DNA of 64,000 nt from Archivesica marissinica (GCA_014843695.1 CM026390.1:55474275-55538274), one strand, 5' to 3'; positions 22,783 through 38,074 are shown, counted from the stretch's first letter. Translations and numbers: made by a program. The notes: generated by a model not told the origin, from the sequence alone.

Positions 22783-25700
22783 TGTTCAGTGCAATACGAA
22801 CCTATCTATCTATAGATGAGTGTTAAATTGTTTTCAGTGCAATACGAACCTATCTATATATAGATGAGTGTTACATTGTGTTCAGTGCAATACGAACATA
22901 TCTATCTATAGATGAGTGTTACATTGTGTTCAGTGCAATACGAACCTATCTATCTATATATGGGTGTTACATTGTGTTCAGTGCAATACGAACCTATCTA
23001 TCTATAGATGAGTTGTTACATTGTGTTCAGTGCAATACGAATCTAGCTAACTATAGATGAGTGTTACACTGTGTTTAGTGCAATACGAACCTATCTATCT
23101 ATAGATGAGAGTTATATTGTGTTCAGTGCAATACGAACCTATCTATCTATAGATGAGTTGTTACATTGTGTTCAGTGCAATACGAACCTGTCTATCTATA
23201 GATGAGTGTTACATTGTGTTCAGTGCAATACGAACCTATCTATCTATAGATGGGATTTACATTGTGTTTAGTGCAATACGAATCTATCTATCTATAGATG
23301 AGTGTTACATTGTGTTCAGTGCAATACGAACCTATTTATCTATAGATGAGTTGTTACATTGTGTTCAGTGCAATACGAACATATCTTTCTATAGATGAGT
23401 TGTTACATTGTGTTCAGTGCAATACGAACCTATCTATCTATAGATGGGTGTTACATTGTGTTCAGTGCAATACGAACCTATCTATCTATAGATGGGTGTT
23501 ATATTGTGTTCAGTGCAATATGAATATATCTATCTATAGATGAGTGTTACACTGTGTTCAGTGCAATACGAACCTATTTATCTATAGATGAGTTGTTACA
23601 TTGTGTTCAGTGCAATACGAACCTATCTATCTATAGATGAGTGTTACATTGTGTTCAGTGCAATACGAACCTATCTATCTATAGCTGAGTGTTACATTGT
23701 GTTCAGTGCAATACGAACCTATCTATCTATAGATGGGTGTTACATTGTGTTCAGTGCAAACGAATCTATCTATCTATAGATGAGTGTTACATTGTGTTCA
23801 GTGCAATACAACCTATCTATCTATAGCTGAGTGTTACATTGTGTTCAGTGCAATACGAACCTATCTATCTATAGATGAGTGTTAAATTGTGTTCAGTGCA
23901 ATACGAACCTATCTATATATAGATGAGTGTTACATTGTGTTCAGTGCAATACGAACCTATCTATCTATAGATGAGTGTTATATTGTGTTCAGTGCAATAC
24001 GAATATATCTATCTATAGATGGGTGTTACATTGTGTTCAGTGCAATACGAATCTATCTATCTATAGATGAGTGTTAGACTGTGTTCAGAGCAATACGAAC
24101 CTATCTATCTATAGATGAGTTGTTACATTGTGTTCAGTGCAATACGAATATATCTATCTATAGATGAGTGTTACACTGTGTTCAGTGCTATACGAACCTA
24201 TCTATCTATAGATGAGTGTTATATTGTGTTCAGTGCAATACAAATATATCTATCTGTAGATGAGTGTTACATTGTGTTCAGTGCAATACGAACCTATCTA
24301 TCTATAGATGAGTGTTACATTGTGTTCAGTGCAATACGAACATATCTATCTATAGATGAGTGTTAAATTGTGTTCAGTGCAATACGAACCTATCTATATA
24401 TAAATGAGTGTTACATTGTGTTCAGTGCAATACGAACCTGTCTATCTATAGATGAGTGTTACATTGTGTTCAGTGCAATAGGAACCTATCTATCTATAGA
24501 TGGGTGTTACATTGTGTTCAATGCAATACGAATCTATCTATATATAGATGAGTGTTACACTGTGTTCAGTGCAATACGAACCTATCTATCTATAGATGAG
24601 TTGTTACATTGTGTTCAGTGCAATACGAATCTATCTATCTATAGATGAGTGTTACACTGTGTTCAGTGCAATACGAACCTATCTATCTATAGATGAGTTG
24701 TTACATTGTGTTCAGTGCAATATGAACATATCTATCTATAGATGAGTTGTTACATTGTGTTCAGTGCAATACGAACCTATCTATCTATAGATGGGTGTTA
24801 CATTGTGTTCAGTGCAATACGAACCTATCTATCTATAGATGAGTGTTATATTGTGTTCAGTGCAATACGAATCTATCTATCTATAGATGAGTGTTACATT
24901 GTGTTCAGTGCAATACGAACCTATCTATCTATAGATGAGTGTTACATTGTGTTCAGTGCAATACGAATCTATCTATCTATAGATGAGTGTTACATTGTGT
25001 TCAGTGCAATACGAACCTATCTATCTATAGCTGAGTGTTACATTGTGTTCAGTGCAATACGAACCTATCTATCTATCTATAGATGAGTGTTAAATTGTGT
25101 TCAGTGCAATAGGAACCTATCTATATATAGATTAGTGTTACATTGTGTTCAGTGCAATACGAACCTATCTATATATAGATGAGTGTTACATTGTGTTCAG
25201 TGCAATACGAACCTATCTATCTATAGATGGATGTTACATTGTGTTCAGTGCAATACGAATATATCTATCTATAGATGAGTGTTAGACTGTGTTCAGTGCA
25301 ATACGAACCTATCTATCTATAGATGAGTTGTTACATTGTGTTCAGTGCAATACGAATCTATCTATCTATAGATGAGTGTTACATTGTGTTCAGTGCAATA
25401 CGAACCTATCTATCTATAGATGAGTGTTATATTGTGTTCAGTGCAATACGAATCTATCTATCTGTAGATGAGTGTTACATTGTGTTCAGTGCAATACGAA
25501 CCTATCTATCTATAGATGAGTGTTACATTGTGTTCAGTGCAATACGAACCTATCTATCTATAGATGAGTGTTACATTGTGTTCAGTGCAATACGAACCTA
25601 TTATTATAGATGGTGTTACATTGTGTTCAGTGCAATACGAACCTATCTATCTATAGATGAGTGTTACATTGTGTTCAGTGCAATACGAACCTATCTATCT

Positions 25701-28700
25701 ATAGATGAGTGTTACATTGTGTTCAGTGCAATACGAACCTATCTATCTATAGATGAGTGTTACATTGTGTTCAGTGCAATACGAACCTATCTATCTATAG
25801 ATGAGTGTTACATTGTGTTCAGTGCAATACGAACCTATCTATCTATAGATGAGTGTTACATTGTGTTCAGTGCAATACGAACCTATCTATCTATAGATGG
25901 GTGTTACATTGTGTTCAGTGCAATACGAATCTATCTATCTATAGATGAGTGTTACACTGTGTTCAGTGCAATACGAACCTATCTATCTATAGATGATTGT
26001 TACATTGTGTTCAGTGCAATACGAATCTATCTATCTATAGATGAGTGTTACACTGTGTTCAGTGCAATACGAACCTATCTATCTATAGATGAGTTGTTAC
26101 ATTGTGTTCAGTGCAATACGAACCTATCTATCTATAGATGAGTGTTACATTGTGTTCAGTGCAATACGAACCTATCTATCTATAGATGAGTGTTACATTG
26201 TGTTCAGTGCAATACGAACCTATCTATCTATAGATGAGTGTTACATTGTGTTCAGTGCAATACGAACCTATCTATCTATAGATGAGTGTTACACTGTGTT
26301 CAGTGCAATACGAACCTATCTATCTATAGATGAGTGTTACATTGTGTTCAGTGCAATACGAATCTATCTATCTGTAGATGAGTGTTACATTGTGTTCAGT
26401 GCAATACGAACCTATCTATCTATAGATGAGTGTTACATTGTGTTCAGTGCAATACGAACCTATCTATCTATAGATGAGTGTTACATTGTGTTCAGTGCAA
26501 TACGAACCTATCTATATATAGATGAGTGTTACATTGTGTTCAGTGCAATACGAACCTATCTATCTATAGATGAGTGTTACATTGTGTTCAGTGCAATACG
26601 AACCTATCTATCTATAGATGGGTGTTACATTGTGTTCAGTGCAATACGAATCTATCTATCTATAGATGAGTGTTACACTGTGTTCAGTGCAATACGAACC
26701 TATCTATCTATAGATGAGTTGTTACATTGTGTTCAGTGCAATACGAATCTATCTATCTATAGATGAGTGTTACACTGTGTTCAGTGCAATACGAACCTAT
26801 CTATCTATAGATGAGTTGTTACATTGTGTTCAGTGCAATACGAACATATCTATCTATAGATGAGTTGTTACATTGTGTTCAGTGCAATACGAACCTATCT
26901 ATCTATAGATGGGTGTTACATTGTGTTCAGTGCAATACGAACCTATCTATCTATAGATGGGTGTTATATTGTTGTTCAGTGCAATACGAATCTATCTATC
27001 TATAGATGAGTGTTATACTGTGTTCAGTGCAATACTAACCTATTTATCTATAGATGAGTTGTTACATTGTGTTCAGTGCAATACGAACCTATATATCTAT
27101 AGATGAGTGGTACATTGTGTTCAGTGCAATACGAATCTATCTATCTATAGATGAGTGTTACATTGTGTTCAGTGCAATACGAACCTATCTATCTATAGCT
27201 GAGTGTTACATTGTGTTCAGTGCAATACGAACCTATCTATCTATAGATAAGTGTTAAATTGTGTTCAGTGCAATACGAACCTATCTATCTATAGATGAGT
27301 GTTACATTGTGTTCAGTGCAATACGAACCTATCTATCTATAGATTGGTGTTACATTGTGTTCAGAGCAATACGAATCTATCTATCTATAGATGAGTGTTA
27401 GACTGTGTTCAGTGCAATACGAACCTATCTATCTATAGATGAGTTGTTACATTGTGTTCAGTGCAATACGAATCTATCTATCTATAGATGAGTGTTACAC
27501 TGTGTTCAGTGCAATACGAACCTATCTATCTATAGATGAGTGTTATATTGTGTTCAGTGCAATACGAATCTATCTATCTGTAGATGAGTGTTACATTGTG
27601 TTCAGTGCAATACGAACCTATCTATCTATAGATGAGTGTTACATTGTGTTCAGTGCAATACGAACCTATCTATCTATAGATGAGTGTTACATTGTGTTCA
27701 GTGCAATACGAATCTATCTATCTATAGATGAGTGTTACATTGTGTTCAGTGCAATACGAACCTATCTATCTATAGATGAGTGTTACATTGTGTTCAGTGC
27801 AATACGAACCTATCTATCTATAGATGAGTGTTACATTGTGTTCAGTGCAATACGAACCTATCTATATATAGATGAGTGTTACATTGTGTTCAGTGCAATA
27901 CGAACCTATCTATCTATAGATGAGTGTTACATTGTGTTCAGTGCAATACGAACCTATCTATCTATAGATGGGTGTTACATTGTGTTCAGTGCAATACGAA
28001 TCTATCTATCTATAGATGAGTGTTACACTGTGTTCAGTGCAATACGAACCTATCTATCTATAGATGAGTTGTTACATTGTGTTCAGTGCAATACGAATCT
28101 ATCTATCTATAGATGAGTGTTACACTGTGTTCAGTGCAATACGAACCTATCTATCTATAGATGAGTTGTTACATTGTGTTCAGTGCAATACGAACATATC
28201 TATCTATAGATGAGTTGTTACATTGTGTTCAGTGCAATACGAACCTATCTATCTATAGATGGGTGTTACATTGTGTTCAGTGCAATACGAACCTATCTAT
28301 CTATAGATGGGTGTTATATTGTGTTCAGTGCAATACGAATCTATCTATCTATAGATGAGTGTTATACTGTGTTCAGTGCAATACTAACCTATTTATCTAT
28401 AGATGAGTTGTTACATTGTGTTCAGTGCAATACGAACCTATCTATCTATAGATGAGTGGTACATTGTGTTCAGTGCAATACGAATCTATCTATCTATAGA
28501 TGAGTGTTACATTGTGTTCAGTGCAATACGAACCTATCTATCTATAGATGAGTGTTACATTGTGTTCAGTGCAATACGAACCTATCTATCTATAGATGAG
28601 TGTTACATTGTGTTCAGTGCAATACGAACCTATCTATATATAGATGAGTGTTACATTGTGTTCAGTGCAATACGAACCTATCTATCTATAGATGAGTGTT

Positions 28701-31195
28701 ACATTGTGTTCAGTGCAATACGAACCTATCTATCTATAGATGGGTGTTACATTGTGTTCAGTGCAATACGAATCTATCTATCTATAGATGAGTGTTATAC
28801 TGTGTTCAGTGCAATACGAACCTATCTATCTATAGATGAGTTGTTACATTGTGTTCAGTGCAATACGAACCTATATATCTATAGATGAGTGGTACATTGT
28901 GTTCAGTGCAATACGAATCTATCTATCTATAGATGAGTGTTACATTGTGTTCAGTGCAATACGAACCTATCTATCTATAGATGAGTGTTACATTGTGTTC
29001 AGTGCAATACGAACCTATCTATCTATAGATAAGTGTTAATTGTGTTCAGTGCAATACGAACCTATCTATATATAGATGAGTGTTACATTGTGTTCAGTGC
29101 AATACGAACCTATCTATCTATAGATGAGTGTTACATTGTGTTCAGTGCAATACGAACCTATCTATCTATAGATTGGTGTTACATTGTGTTCAGAGCAATA
29201 CGAATCTATCTATCTATAGATGAGTGTTAGACTGTGTTCAGTGCAATACGAACCTATCTATCTATAGATGAGTTGTTACATTGTGTTCAGTGCAATACGA
29301 ATCTATCTATCTATAGATGAGTGTTACACTGTGTTCAGTGCAATACGAACCTATCTATCTATAGATGAGTGTTATATTGTGTTCAGTGCAATACGAATCT
29401 ATCTATCTGTAGATGAGTGTTACATTGTGTTCAGTGCAATACGAACCTATCTATCTATAGATGAGTGTTACATTGTGTTCAGTGCAATACGAACCTATCT
29501 ATCTATAGATGAGTGTTACATTGTGTTCAGTGCAATACGAACCTATCTATATATAGATGAGTGTTACATTGTGTTCAGTGCAATACGAACCTATCTATCT
29601 ATAGATGAGTGTTACATTGTGTTCAGTGCAATACGAACCTATCTATCTATAGATGAGTGGTACATTGTGTTCAGTGCAATACGAATCTATCTATCTATAG
29701 ATGAGTGTTACATTGTGTTCAGTGCAATACGAACCTATCTATCTATAGATGAGTGTTACATTGTGTTCAGTGCAATACGAACCTATCTATCTATAGATAA
29801 GTGTTAAATTGTGTTCAGTGCAATACGAACCTATCTATATATAGATGAGTGTTACATTGTGTTCAGTGCAATACGAACCTATCTATCTATAGATGAGTGT
29901 TACATTGTGTTCAGTGCAATACGAACCTATCTATCTATAGATGGGTGTTACATTGTGTTCAGTGCAATACGAATCTATCTATCTATAGATGAGTGTTAGA
30001 CTGTGTTCAGTGCAATACGAACCTATCTATCTATAGATGAGTTGTTACATTGTGTTCAGTGCAATACGAATCTATCTATCTATAGATGAGTGTTACACTG
30101 TGTTCAGTGCAATACGAACCTATCTATCTATAGATGAGTGTTACATTGTGTTCAGTGCAATACGAACCTATCTATCTATAGATGAGTGTTACATTGTGTT
30201 CAGTGCAATACGAACCTATCTATCTATAGATGAGTGTTACATTGTGTTCAGTGCAATACGAACCTATCTATCTATAGATGAGTGTTACATTGTGTTCAGT
30301 GCAATACGAACCTATCTATCTATAGATGAGTGTTACATTGTGTTCAGTGCAATACGAACCTATCTATCTATAGATGAGTGTTACATTGTGTTCAGTGCAA
30401 TACGAACCTATCTATCTATAGATGAGTGTTACATTGTGTTCAGTGCAATACGAACCTATCTATCTATAGATGAGTGTTACATTGTGTTCAGTGCAATACG
30501 AACCTATCTATCTATAGATGAGTGTTACATTGTGTTCAGTGCAATACGAACCTATCTATCTATAGATGAGTGTTACATTGTGTTCAGTGCAATACGAACC
30601 TATCTATCTATAGATGAGTGTTACATTGTGTTCAGTGCAATACGAACCTATCTATATATAGATGAGTGTTACATTGTGTTCAGTGCAATACGAACCTATC
30701 TATCTATAGATGAGTGTTACATTGTGTTCAGTGCAATACGAACCTATCTATCTATAGATGAGTGTTACATTGTGTTCAGTGCAATACGAACCTATCTATC
30801 TATAGATGAGTGTTACATTGTGTTCAGTGCAATACGAACCTATCTATCTATAGATGAGTGTTACATTGTGTTCAGTGCAATACGAACCTATCTATCTATA
30901 GATGAGTGTTACATTGTGTTCAGTGCAATACGAACCTATCTATCTATAGATGAGTGTTACATTGTGTTCAGTGCAATACGAACCTATCTATCTATAGATG
31001 AGTGTTACATTGTGTTCAGTGCAATACGAACCTATCTATCTATAGATGAGTGTTACATTGTGTTCAGTGCAATACGAACCTATCTATCTATATATGAGTG
31101 TTACATTGTGTTCAGTGCAATACGAACCTATCTATCTATATATGAGTGTTACATTGTGTTCTATACAATACGAACCTATCTATCTATATATGAGT
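22783..31195. repeat. Satellite array, 48-bp unit, about 175 copies
   Basis: The unit is gttacattgtgttcagtgca, atacgaacct, atctatctatagatgagt, so a TATC microsatellite-like core is built into it. Common variants are gggtg, gagttg (one base longer), aatct and tatatatag. Blocks recur at about 1350 bp (sequence around 26380-27000 again at 27730-28350). From about 30120 to 31080 the copies are almost all identical. Plus-strand frames of up to 409 codons come from the 48-bp period and break wherever a one-base variant occurs. Confidence 0.98.
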
Positions 31196-31400
31196 TGTCC
31201 TCTAATTATAATAAATCAATGTGCAATAATAATCCCACTTATATGTATTTTATGGCAAATTACTAAACCGTCAACCTAGTCGGAATGTTTCAAAAATAGC
31301 TTTGTTTTCTTGCTGTAGACAAATCGATGCGCCAGGCACTGATGGATACAAAATCCACATTGCCAAAAGCCGAGACACTTAATAGCCTTTGTAGAGTGTT
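31196..31400. other. Spacer between two large arrays
   Basis: About 200 bp of ordinary sequence with no similarity to either array. Confidence 0.6.
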
Positions 31401-34075
31401 ATCTACTGCTGATATTACACCTCTACTGCTGATATTACACATCTACTGCTGATATTACACCTCTACTGCTGATATTACACATCTACTGCTAATATTACAC
31501 ATCTACTGCTAATATTACACATCTACTGCTGATATTACACATCTACTGCTGATATTACACATATACTGCTAATATTACACATCTACTGCTAATATTCCAC
31601 ATCTACTGCTGATATTACACATCTACTGCTAATATTCCACATCTACTGCTGATATTACACATCTACTGCTAATATTACACATCTACTGCTGATATTACAC
31701 ATCTACTGCTAATATTACACATCTACTGCTAATATTACACATCTACTGCTCTGATATTACACATCTACTGCTGATATTCCACATCTACTGCTGATATTAC
31801 ACATATACTGCTGATATTACACCTCTACTGCTGATATTACACATATACTGCTAATATTACACCTCTACTGCTGATATTACACATCTACTGCTAATATTAC
31901 ACATCTACTGCTGATATTACACATCTACTGCTGATATTCCACATCTACTGCTGATATTACACATCTACTGCTGATATTACACATCTACTGCTGATATTCC
32001 ACATCTACCGCTGATATTACACACATCTACTGCTGATATTACTCATCTACTGCTGATATTACACATCTACTGCTGATATTACACATCTACTGCTGATATT
32101 ACACATCTACTGCTGATATTACACATCTACTGCTGATATTACACACATCTACTGCTGATATTACACATCTACTGCTGATATTACACATCTACTGCTGATA
32201 TTACACACATCTACTGCTGATATTACACATCTACTGCTGATATTACACATCTACTGCTGATATTACACATCTACTGCTGATATTAAATATATTCTGCTGA
32301 CATTACACATCTACTGCTGACATTACACATCTACTGCTGATATTACACACATCTACTGCTGATATTAAATATCTACTGCTGATATTAAATATATTCTGCT
32401 GACATTACACATCTACTGCTGATATTACACATCTACTGCTGATATTACACATCTACTGCTGATATTACACACATCTACTGCTGATATTAAATATCTACTG
32501 CTGATATTAAATATATTCTGCTGACATTACACATATACTGCTGATATTACATATCTACTGCTGATATTACACATCTACTGCTGATATTAAATATATTCTG
32601 CTGACATTACACATCTACTGCTGATATTACACATCTACTGCTGATATTACACACATCTACTGCTGATATTAAATATCTACTGCTGACATTACACATCTAC
32701 TGCTGATATTACACATCTACTGCTGATAGTACACCTCTACTGCTGATATTAAATATCTACTGCTGACATTACACATCTACTGCTGATAGTACACATCTAC
32801 TGCTGATATTACACATCTACTGCTGATATTACACACATCTACTGCTGATATTAAATATCTACTGCTGATATTACACATCTACTGCTGATATTACACACAT
32901 CTACTGCTGATATTAAATATCTACTGCTGACATTACACATATACTGCTGATATTACACATCTACTGCTGATAGTACACCTCTACTGCTGATATTAAATAT
33001 CTACTGCTGACATTACACATCTACTGCTGATATTACACATATACTGCTGATATTACACATCTACTGCTGATATTACACACATCTACTGCTGATATTAAAT
33101 ATCTACTGCTGACATTACACATCTACTGCTGATATTACACACATCTACTGCTGATATTACACATCTACTGCTGATATTAAATATCTACTGCTGATATTAC
33201 ACACATCTACTGCTGATATTACACACATCTACTGCTGATATTAAATATCTACTGCTGACATTACACATCTACTGCTGATATTACACATCTACTGCTGTTT
33301 TTACACCTCTACTGCTGATATTACACATCTACTGCTGATATTAGACATATACTGCGGATATTACACACATCAACTGCTGATATTACACACATCTACTGCT
33401 GATATTCCACATCTACCGCTGATATTACACATCTACTGCTGATATTACACATATACTGCTGATATTACACATATACTGTTGATATTACACATCTACTGCT
33501 GATATTACACATATACTGCTGATATTACACACATCAACTGCTGATATTACACACATCTACTGCTGATATTAAATATATACTGCTGATATTACACATCTAC
33601 TGCTGATATTACACATCTACTGCTGATATTACACATCTACTGCTGATATTAAATATCTACTGCTGATATTACACATCTACTGCTGACATTACACACATCT
33701 ACTGCTGATATTACACACATCTACTGCTGATATTACACATCTACTGCTGATATTACACATATACTGCTGATATTAAATATCTACTGCTGATATTACACAT
33801 ATACTGCTGATAGTACACATATACTGCTGATATTAAATATCTACTGCTGATATTACACATCTACTGCTGATATTACACATCTACTGCTGATATTAAATAT
33901 ATACTGCTGATATTACACATCTACTGCTGATATTACACATCTACTGCTGATATTACACATCTACTGCTGATATTACACACATCTACTGCTGATGTTACAC
34001 ATCTACTGCTGCTATTACACATCTACTGCTGATATTACACACATCTACTGCTGATATTACACATCTACTGCTGAT
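31401..34075. repeat. Satellite array, 20-bp unit, about 130 copies
   Basis: The unit is ctactgctgatattacacat. Variants are aatatt, attcc, cattac, a 22-bp form with acacacat and a form with ttaaatat. Groups such as acacacat followed by ttaaatat units recur in the middle third, so copies spread in blocks. The left end is richest in aatattac units. Confidence 0.98.
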
Positions 34076-34965
34076 CTCGCTGATTATTTAGAACTGCAAA
34101 ATGATCAAGTTATAGTTCATCTACTGTAACACTTGCTAAATCAAAGTACACTCTACATGTAGTTAGAATCTGACAATATACGTGATATAAAGATAGCTAA
34201 CGGTTGGAAGCCTTCCAGTTCGCATGGTATGTACACATTGCATATTTACAAATAATGGACGATTGTGGATAAAAGTAGTCCTAGCTACAGTGATTACATG
34301 CATACTCTGTTTCACTAATAATTTAAAATCCAAGTCGTTTTAATAGCCTTGGTATAATATTAGTTATGTCGACGTTGCAAACATTCCCACTTCAATAATA
34401 AAAGACTGTCATGCCTGAAACGTCAATTGGTTTTACCAATAGTGTTTGTAAACGTTTGCACCCGGTGCCTGGAATTCTCCTCGAAGGTGGGTGCGGGTAA
34501 CGTGCCCCTGATCAGGTTACGTGTGTAGATGTTACCACATATATCAGCATTTTGGACAATTTGAACATACATACATGACATGTTGATGAATCATGTATTA
34601 CAAAGAAGAATTTATTAGACACAAACTCTTATAATATTATAGGTTTTGACCTTTAACATAATTATGTACAATGAAATTATTAACAATCACGTGCAGTCTA
34701 AATAGTATGTAAATATAAAGAAAATATATGTAATCAAATATTATGATTAGATGAGAGTTGGGTGGACTAGATATTAACTGGTATTTGCATTTATGAATGA
34801 TTTTTATTAATATACTGCTGACATCTTCAACCAACAACAATTAACGTGGTCACGTGTTCCATTGGCAAACTTATATAAACCTATATACAATATTGCGCAC
34901 AGTCAGGGAAAGGGTCAGAAATTATATATCTATACCCTGATTACCATATTCTCTGTAACATATAC
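34076..34965. other. Intergenic, nothing recognised
   Basis: A/T-rich sequence between arrays. No domain in open frames of up to 67 codons. Confidence 0.5.
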
Positions 34966-36465
34966 ACACTCCGTTATATACTAGAGGACATAGAAAACAC
35001 ACACCTACATTATATACTAGAGCACATAGAAAACGCACGCCTACATTATATACTAGAGCACATAGAAAACGCACGCCTACATTATATACTAGAGGACATA
35101 GAAAACGCACGCCTACATTATATTCTAGAGGACATAGAAAACGCACACCTACATTATATACTAGAGGACATAGAAAACGCACGCCTACATTATATACTAG
35201 AGGACATAGAAAACGCACACCTACATTATATACTAGAGGACATAGAAAACACACGCCTACATTATATACTAGAGGACATAGAAAACGCACACCTACATTA
35301 TATACTAGAGGACATAGAAAACAAACACCTACATTATATACTAGAGGACATAGAAAACGCACACCGATAGTATATACTAGAGGACATAGAAAACGCACGC
35401 CTACATTATATACTAGAGGACATAGAAAACGCACACCTACAGTATATACTAGAGGACATAGAAAACGCACACATCCATTATATACTAGTGGACATAGAAA
35501 ACGCACACCTACAGTATATACTAGAGGACATAGAAAACGCACACCTACATTATATACATGAGGACATAGAAAACGCACACCTACATTATATACTAGAGGA
35601 CATAGAAAACGCACGCCTACATGATATACTAGAGGACATAGAAAACGCACACCTACATTATATACTAGAGGACATAGAAAACAAACACCTACATTATATA
35701 CTAGAGGACATAGAAAACGCACACCGATAGTATATACTAGAGGACATAGAAAACGCACGCCTACATTATATACTAGAGGACATAGAAAACGCACACCTAC
35801 AGTATATACTAGAGGACATAGAAAACGCACACATCCATTATATACTAGTGGACATAGAAAACGCACACCTACAGTATATACTAGAGGACATAGAAAACGC
35901 ACACCTACATTATATACATGAGGACATAGAAAACGCACACCTACATTATATACTAGAGGACATAGAAAACGCACGCCTACATGATATACTAGAGGACATA
36001 GAAAACGCACACCTACATTATATACTAGAGGACATAGAAAACAAACACCTACATTATATACTAGAGGACATAGAAAACGCACACCGATAGTATATACTAG
36101 AGGACATAGAAAACGCACGCCTACATTATATACTAGGGGACATAGAAAACGCACACCTACAGTATATACTAGAGGACATAGAAAACGCACACATGCATTA
36201 TATACTAGTGGACATAGAAAACGCACACCTACAGTATATACTAGAGGACCTAGAAAACGCACACCTACATTATATACATGAGGACATAGAAAACGCACGC
36301 CTACATTATATACTAGAGGACATAGAAAACGCACACCTACATTATATACATGAGGACATAGAAAACGCACGCCTACATTATATACTAGAGGACATAGAAA
36401 ACGCACACCTATATAATAATTATACTAGAGGACATAGAAAACGCACACCTACATTATATACTACA
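34966..36465. repeat. Minisatellite, 36-bp unit in a 360-bp higher-order repeat
   Basis: The unit is ctagaggacatagaaaacgc, acacctacattatata, about 41 copies. A distinctive unit with caccgatag occurs at about 35362, 35722 and 36082, exactly 360 bp apart, and the ten-unit blocks between are nearly identical. A 494-codon minus-strand frame (34922-36406; VRFLCPLVYNVG repeats) is a by-product of the period. Confidence 0.98.
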
Positions 36466-36551
36466 TATATACGTATATAATACAGCTATGTAATGCAGTT
36501 TTAGGAGACTAGCAACTACGCGTGTTGTCTTGTGGTTATATACGATGATGA

Positions 36552-36600
36552 TGATTGAGCTTATTTACCCTCGCCACCGGCAAACCTAGTGGGCGAGCGT
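36552..36600 (-). mobile_element. Isolated SINE A-type tail fragment
   Basis: Read on minus, cgctcgcccactaggtttgc plus cggtggcgagggtaaataag corresponds to the A tail. The hairpin arms differ but still pair: CTCGCC with GGCGAG, compared with GTCGCT and AGCGAC in typical copies. No body or head is visible. Confidence 0.55.
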
Positions 36601-36772
36601 ACTAAGACGGTTAGTTAACACTCATATATTAAAGACTAGGGTGATTAAGTTGTGTGTGTTAGTAATACGACTTGAATGGTCAGCCTGGCCATAGATTAGG
36701 CTACAAACACCACAATATATAGGGTCAGTACAGGAATCGCTCTGTGCTGTCTCACATCTCATATTCGTTGAT

Positions 36773-37027
36773 TAGGCTTACCGATTAGCGCAGTGGTTAG
36801 CGCGATCGCTTCTCACCAATGCAATCCGTGTTTGATCCTCGGACCGGGGAATATGTTAGCTGGTACGGTGGTCGCCAGATCGGACAGGTGGGTTTTCTCC
36901 GGGTACTCCGGTTTCCCCCCACACGAATGACCACATTTACACTTTCATCTGAGCCAACGAGAGTGATTAATATAAGTTGTTAAAACATGTTTCGCAATCG
37001 TTGTGAAATAAATAAAAGTTTAAACTT
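36773..37027 (+). mobile_element. SINE family D, full-length with TSD
   Basis: The head ccgattagcgcagtggttag, a worn B box gtttgatcctcgg, gtactccggtttccccccac and the tail cgcaatcgttgtgaaataaa are all present. An 11-bp target duplication tattcgttgat lies at 36762-36772 and 37028-37038. Confidence 0.92.
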
Positions 37028-37047
37028 TATTCGTTGATGTGTGTAAT

Positions 37048-37156
37048 ATGCTTGATGTATATGTTTGATGTTTATGTTTGGTGTATATGTTTGATGTATA
37101 TGTTTGATGTATATGTTTGATGTTTATGTTTGATGTTTATGTTTGATGTATATTTG
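37048..37156. repeat. 12-bp tandem repeat, about 9 copies
   Basis: Units are atgtttgatgta and atgtttgatgtt in alternating groups. It starts just after the SINE's target duplication, whose end (gttgatgtg) resembles the unit. Confidence 0.93.
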
Positions 37157-38065
37157 ATTGGTTATATACTGTACATATTGAGTCTTATAACACTTACTGA
37201 AGAGAAACTAAAACTCGTAAACAAAGGCGTCAATCATTAGCTTAAGCACACGTCATAATTTAATATAATAACTTTTTAACTAACTATATCACATTACTGA
37301 GCTAGATTAAGTATTACTAGTAGTATACGGAAGAGGCTGCCTCAAGATCAGATGGGAAGGTGTCAGTTTAAAAAAAACGGTTGTGATAAATGATTCACTG
37401 CCACTAGAATAGATCAGTTTTTAAGTGGGTTAGATATAATATAATTCCTGATAACTGTCTAATCTAGTCTTTAGGGGAAGTTTCTGCCAACTTGTCGGAA
37501 CTTCAATTTCCCATATTTTCCATCGAATTCTATTTATTACAAGTGGTGACTAATAATTGCCGTTTTTTTATTAACCTGTGGAGATGCTGCAACGTGTTGT
37601 ATTAATACAGCCTCACAAGTTACCAGTGTATTTTGGAACTAGCTCGTTTTCTGTTCTTCCGATAGAGTTACATGCCAAGATAGAATGGTAAGCCAATGTT
37701 TGAAAATAGAAAAGCGTTCGTGTGTTCAGCCCAGGTATCTGGATGGAGTTTAATAAACAATCTAAATCGGCAATGAGTTGAATTAACTATTATGATAATT
37801 CGAGTTTACTTGGAGTAGCATACTAGCCTATCATAATTTTAATCACGCGTACGCGTCAATCATATAATTAGATTAAACAAGGGGGTAACATAACGCGATA
37901 AAACAAAAAAGGATCATCGATGCCGAGACGCATTATCTGTTAAGTTGTTCACCACCCTCGCATTCTTAGAATTTGTGGCGGGGCCCATTTGCTTTACATT
38001 GAATCTGTTATTGTCATATGATTATATAAATCAGAAACTAACGTATGCATGGATACCCTCAAATC
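37157..38065. other. Intergenic, nothing recognised
   Basis: Low-repeat A/T-rich DNA with no domain or repeat that I can name. Confidence 0.5.
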
Positions 38066-38074
38066 AAACACGTA

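Noticed and set aside
30037..31266. 409-codon frame with 16-residue repeats (CYIVFSAIRTYLSIDE)
   Set aside because: It is the 48-bp satellite translated; elsewhere in the same array one-base variants break the frame repeatedly, which selection on a protein would not allow.
31401..34075. CRISPR-like array of short repeats
   Set aside because: Units are contiguous with no unique spacers, and the context is eukaryotic.
34922..36406. 494-codon minus-strand frame with 12-residue repeats (VRFLCPLVYNVG)
   Set aside because: Explained by the 36-bp period; the frame starts and stops at the array edges and has no unique coding sequence attached.
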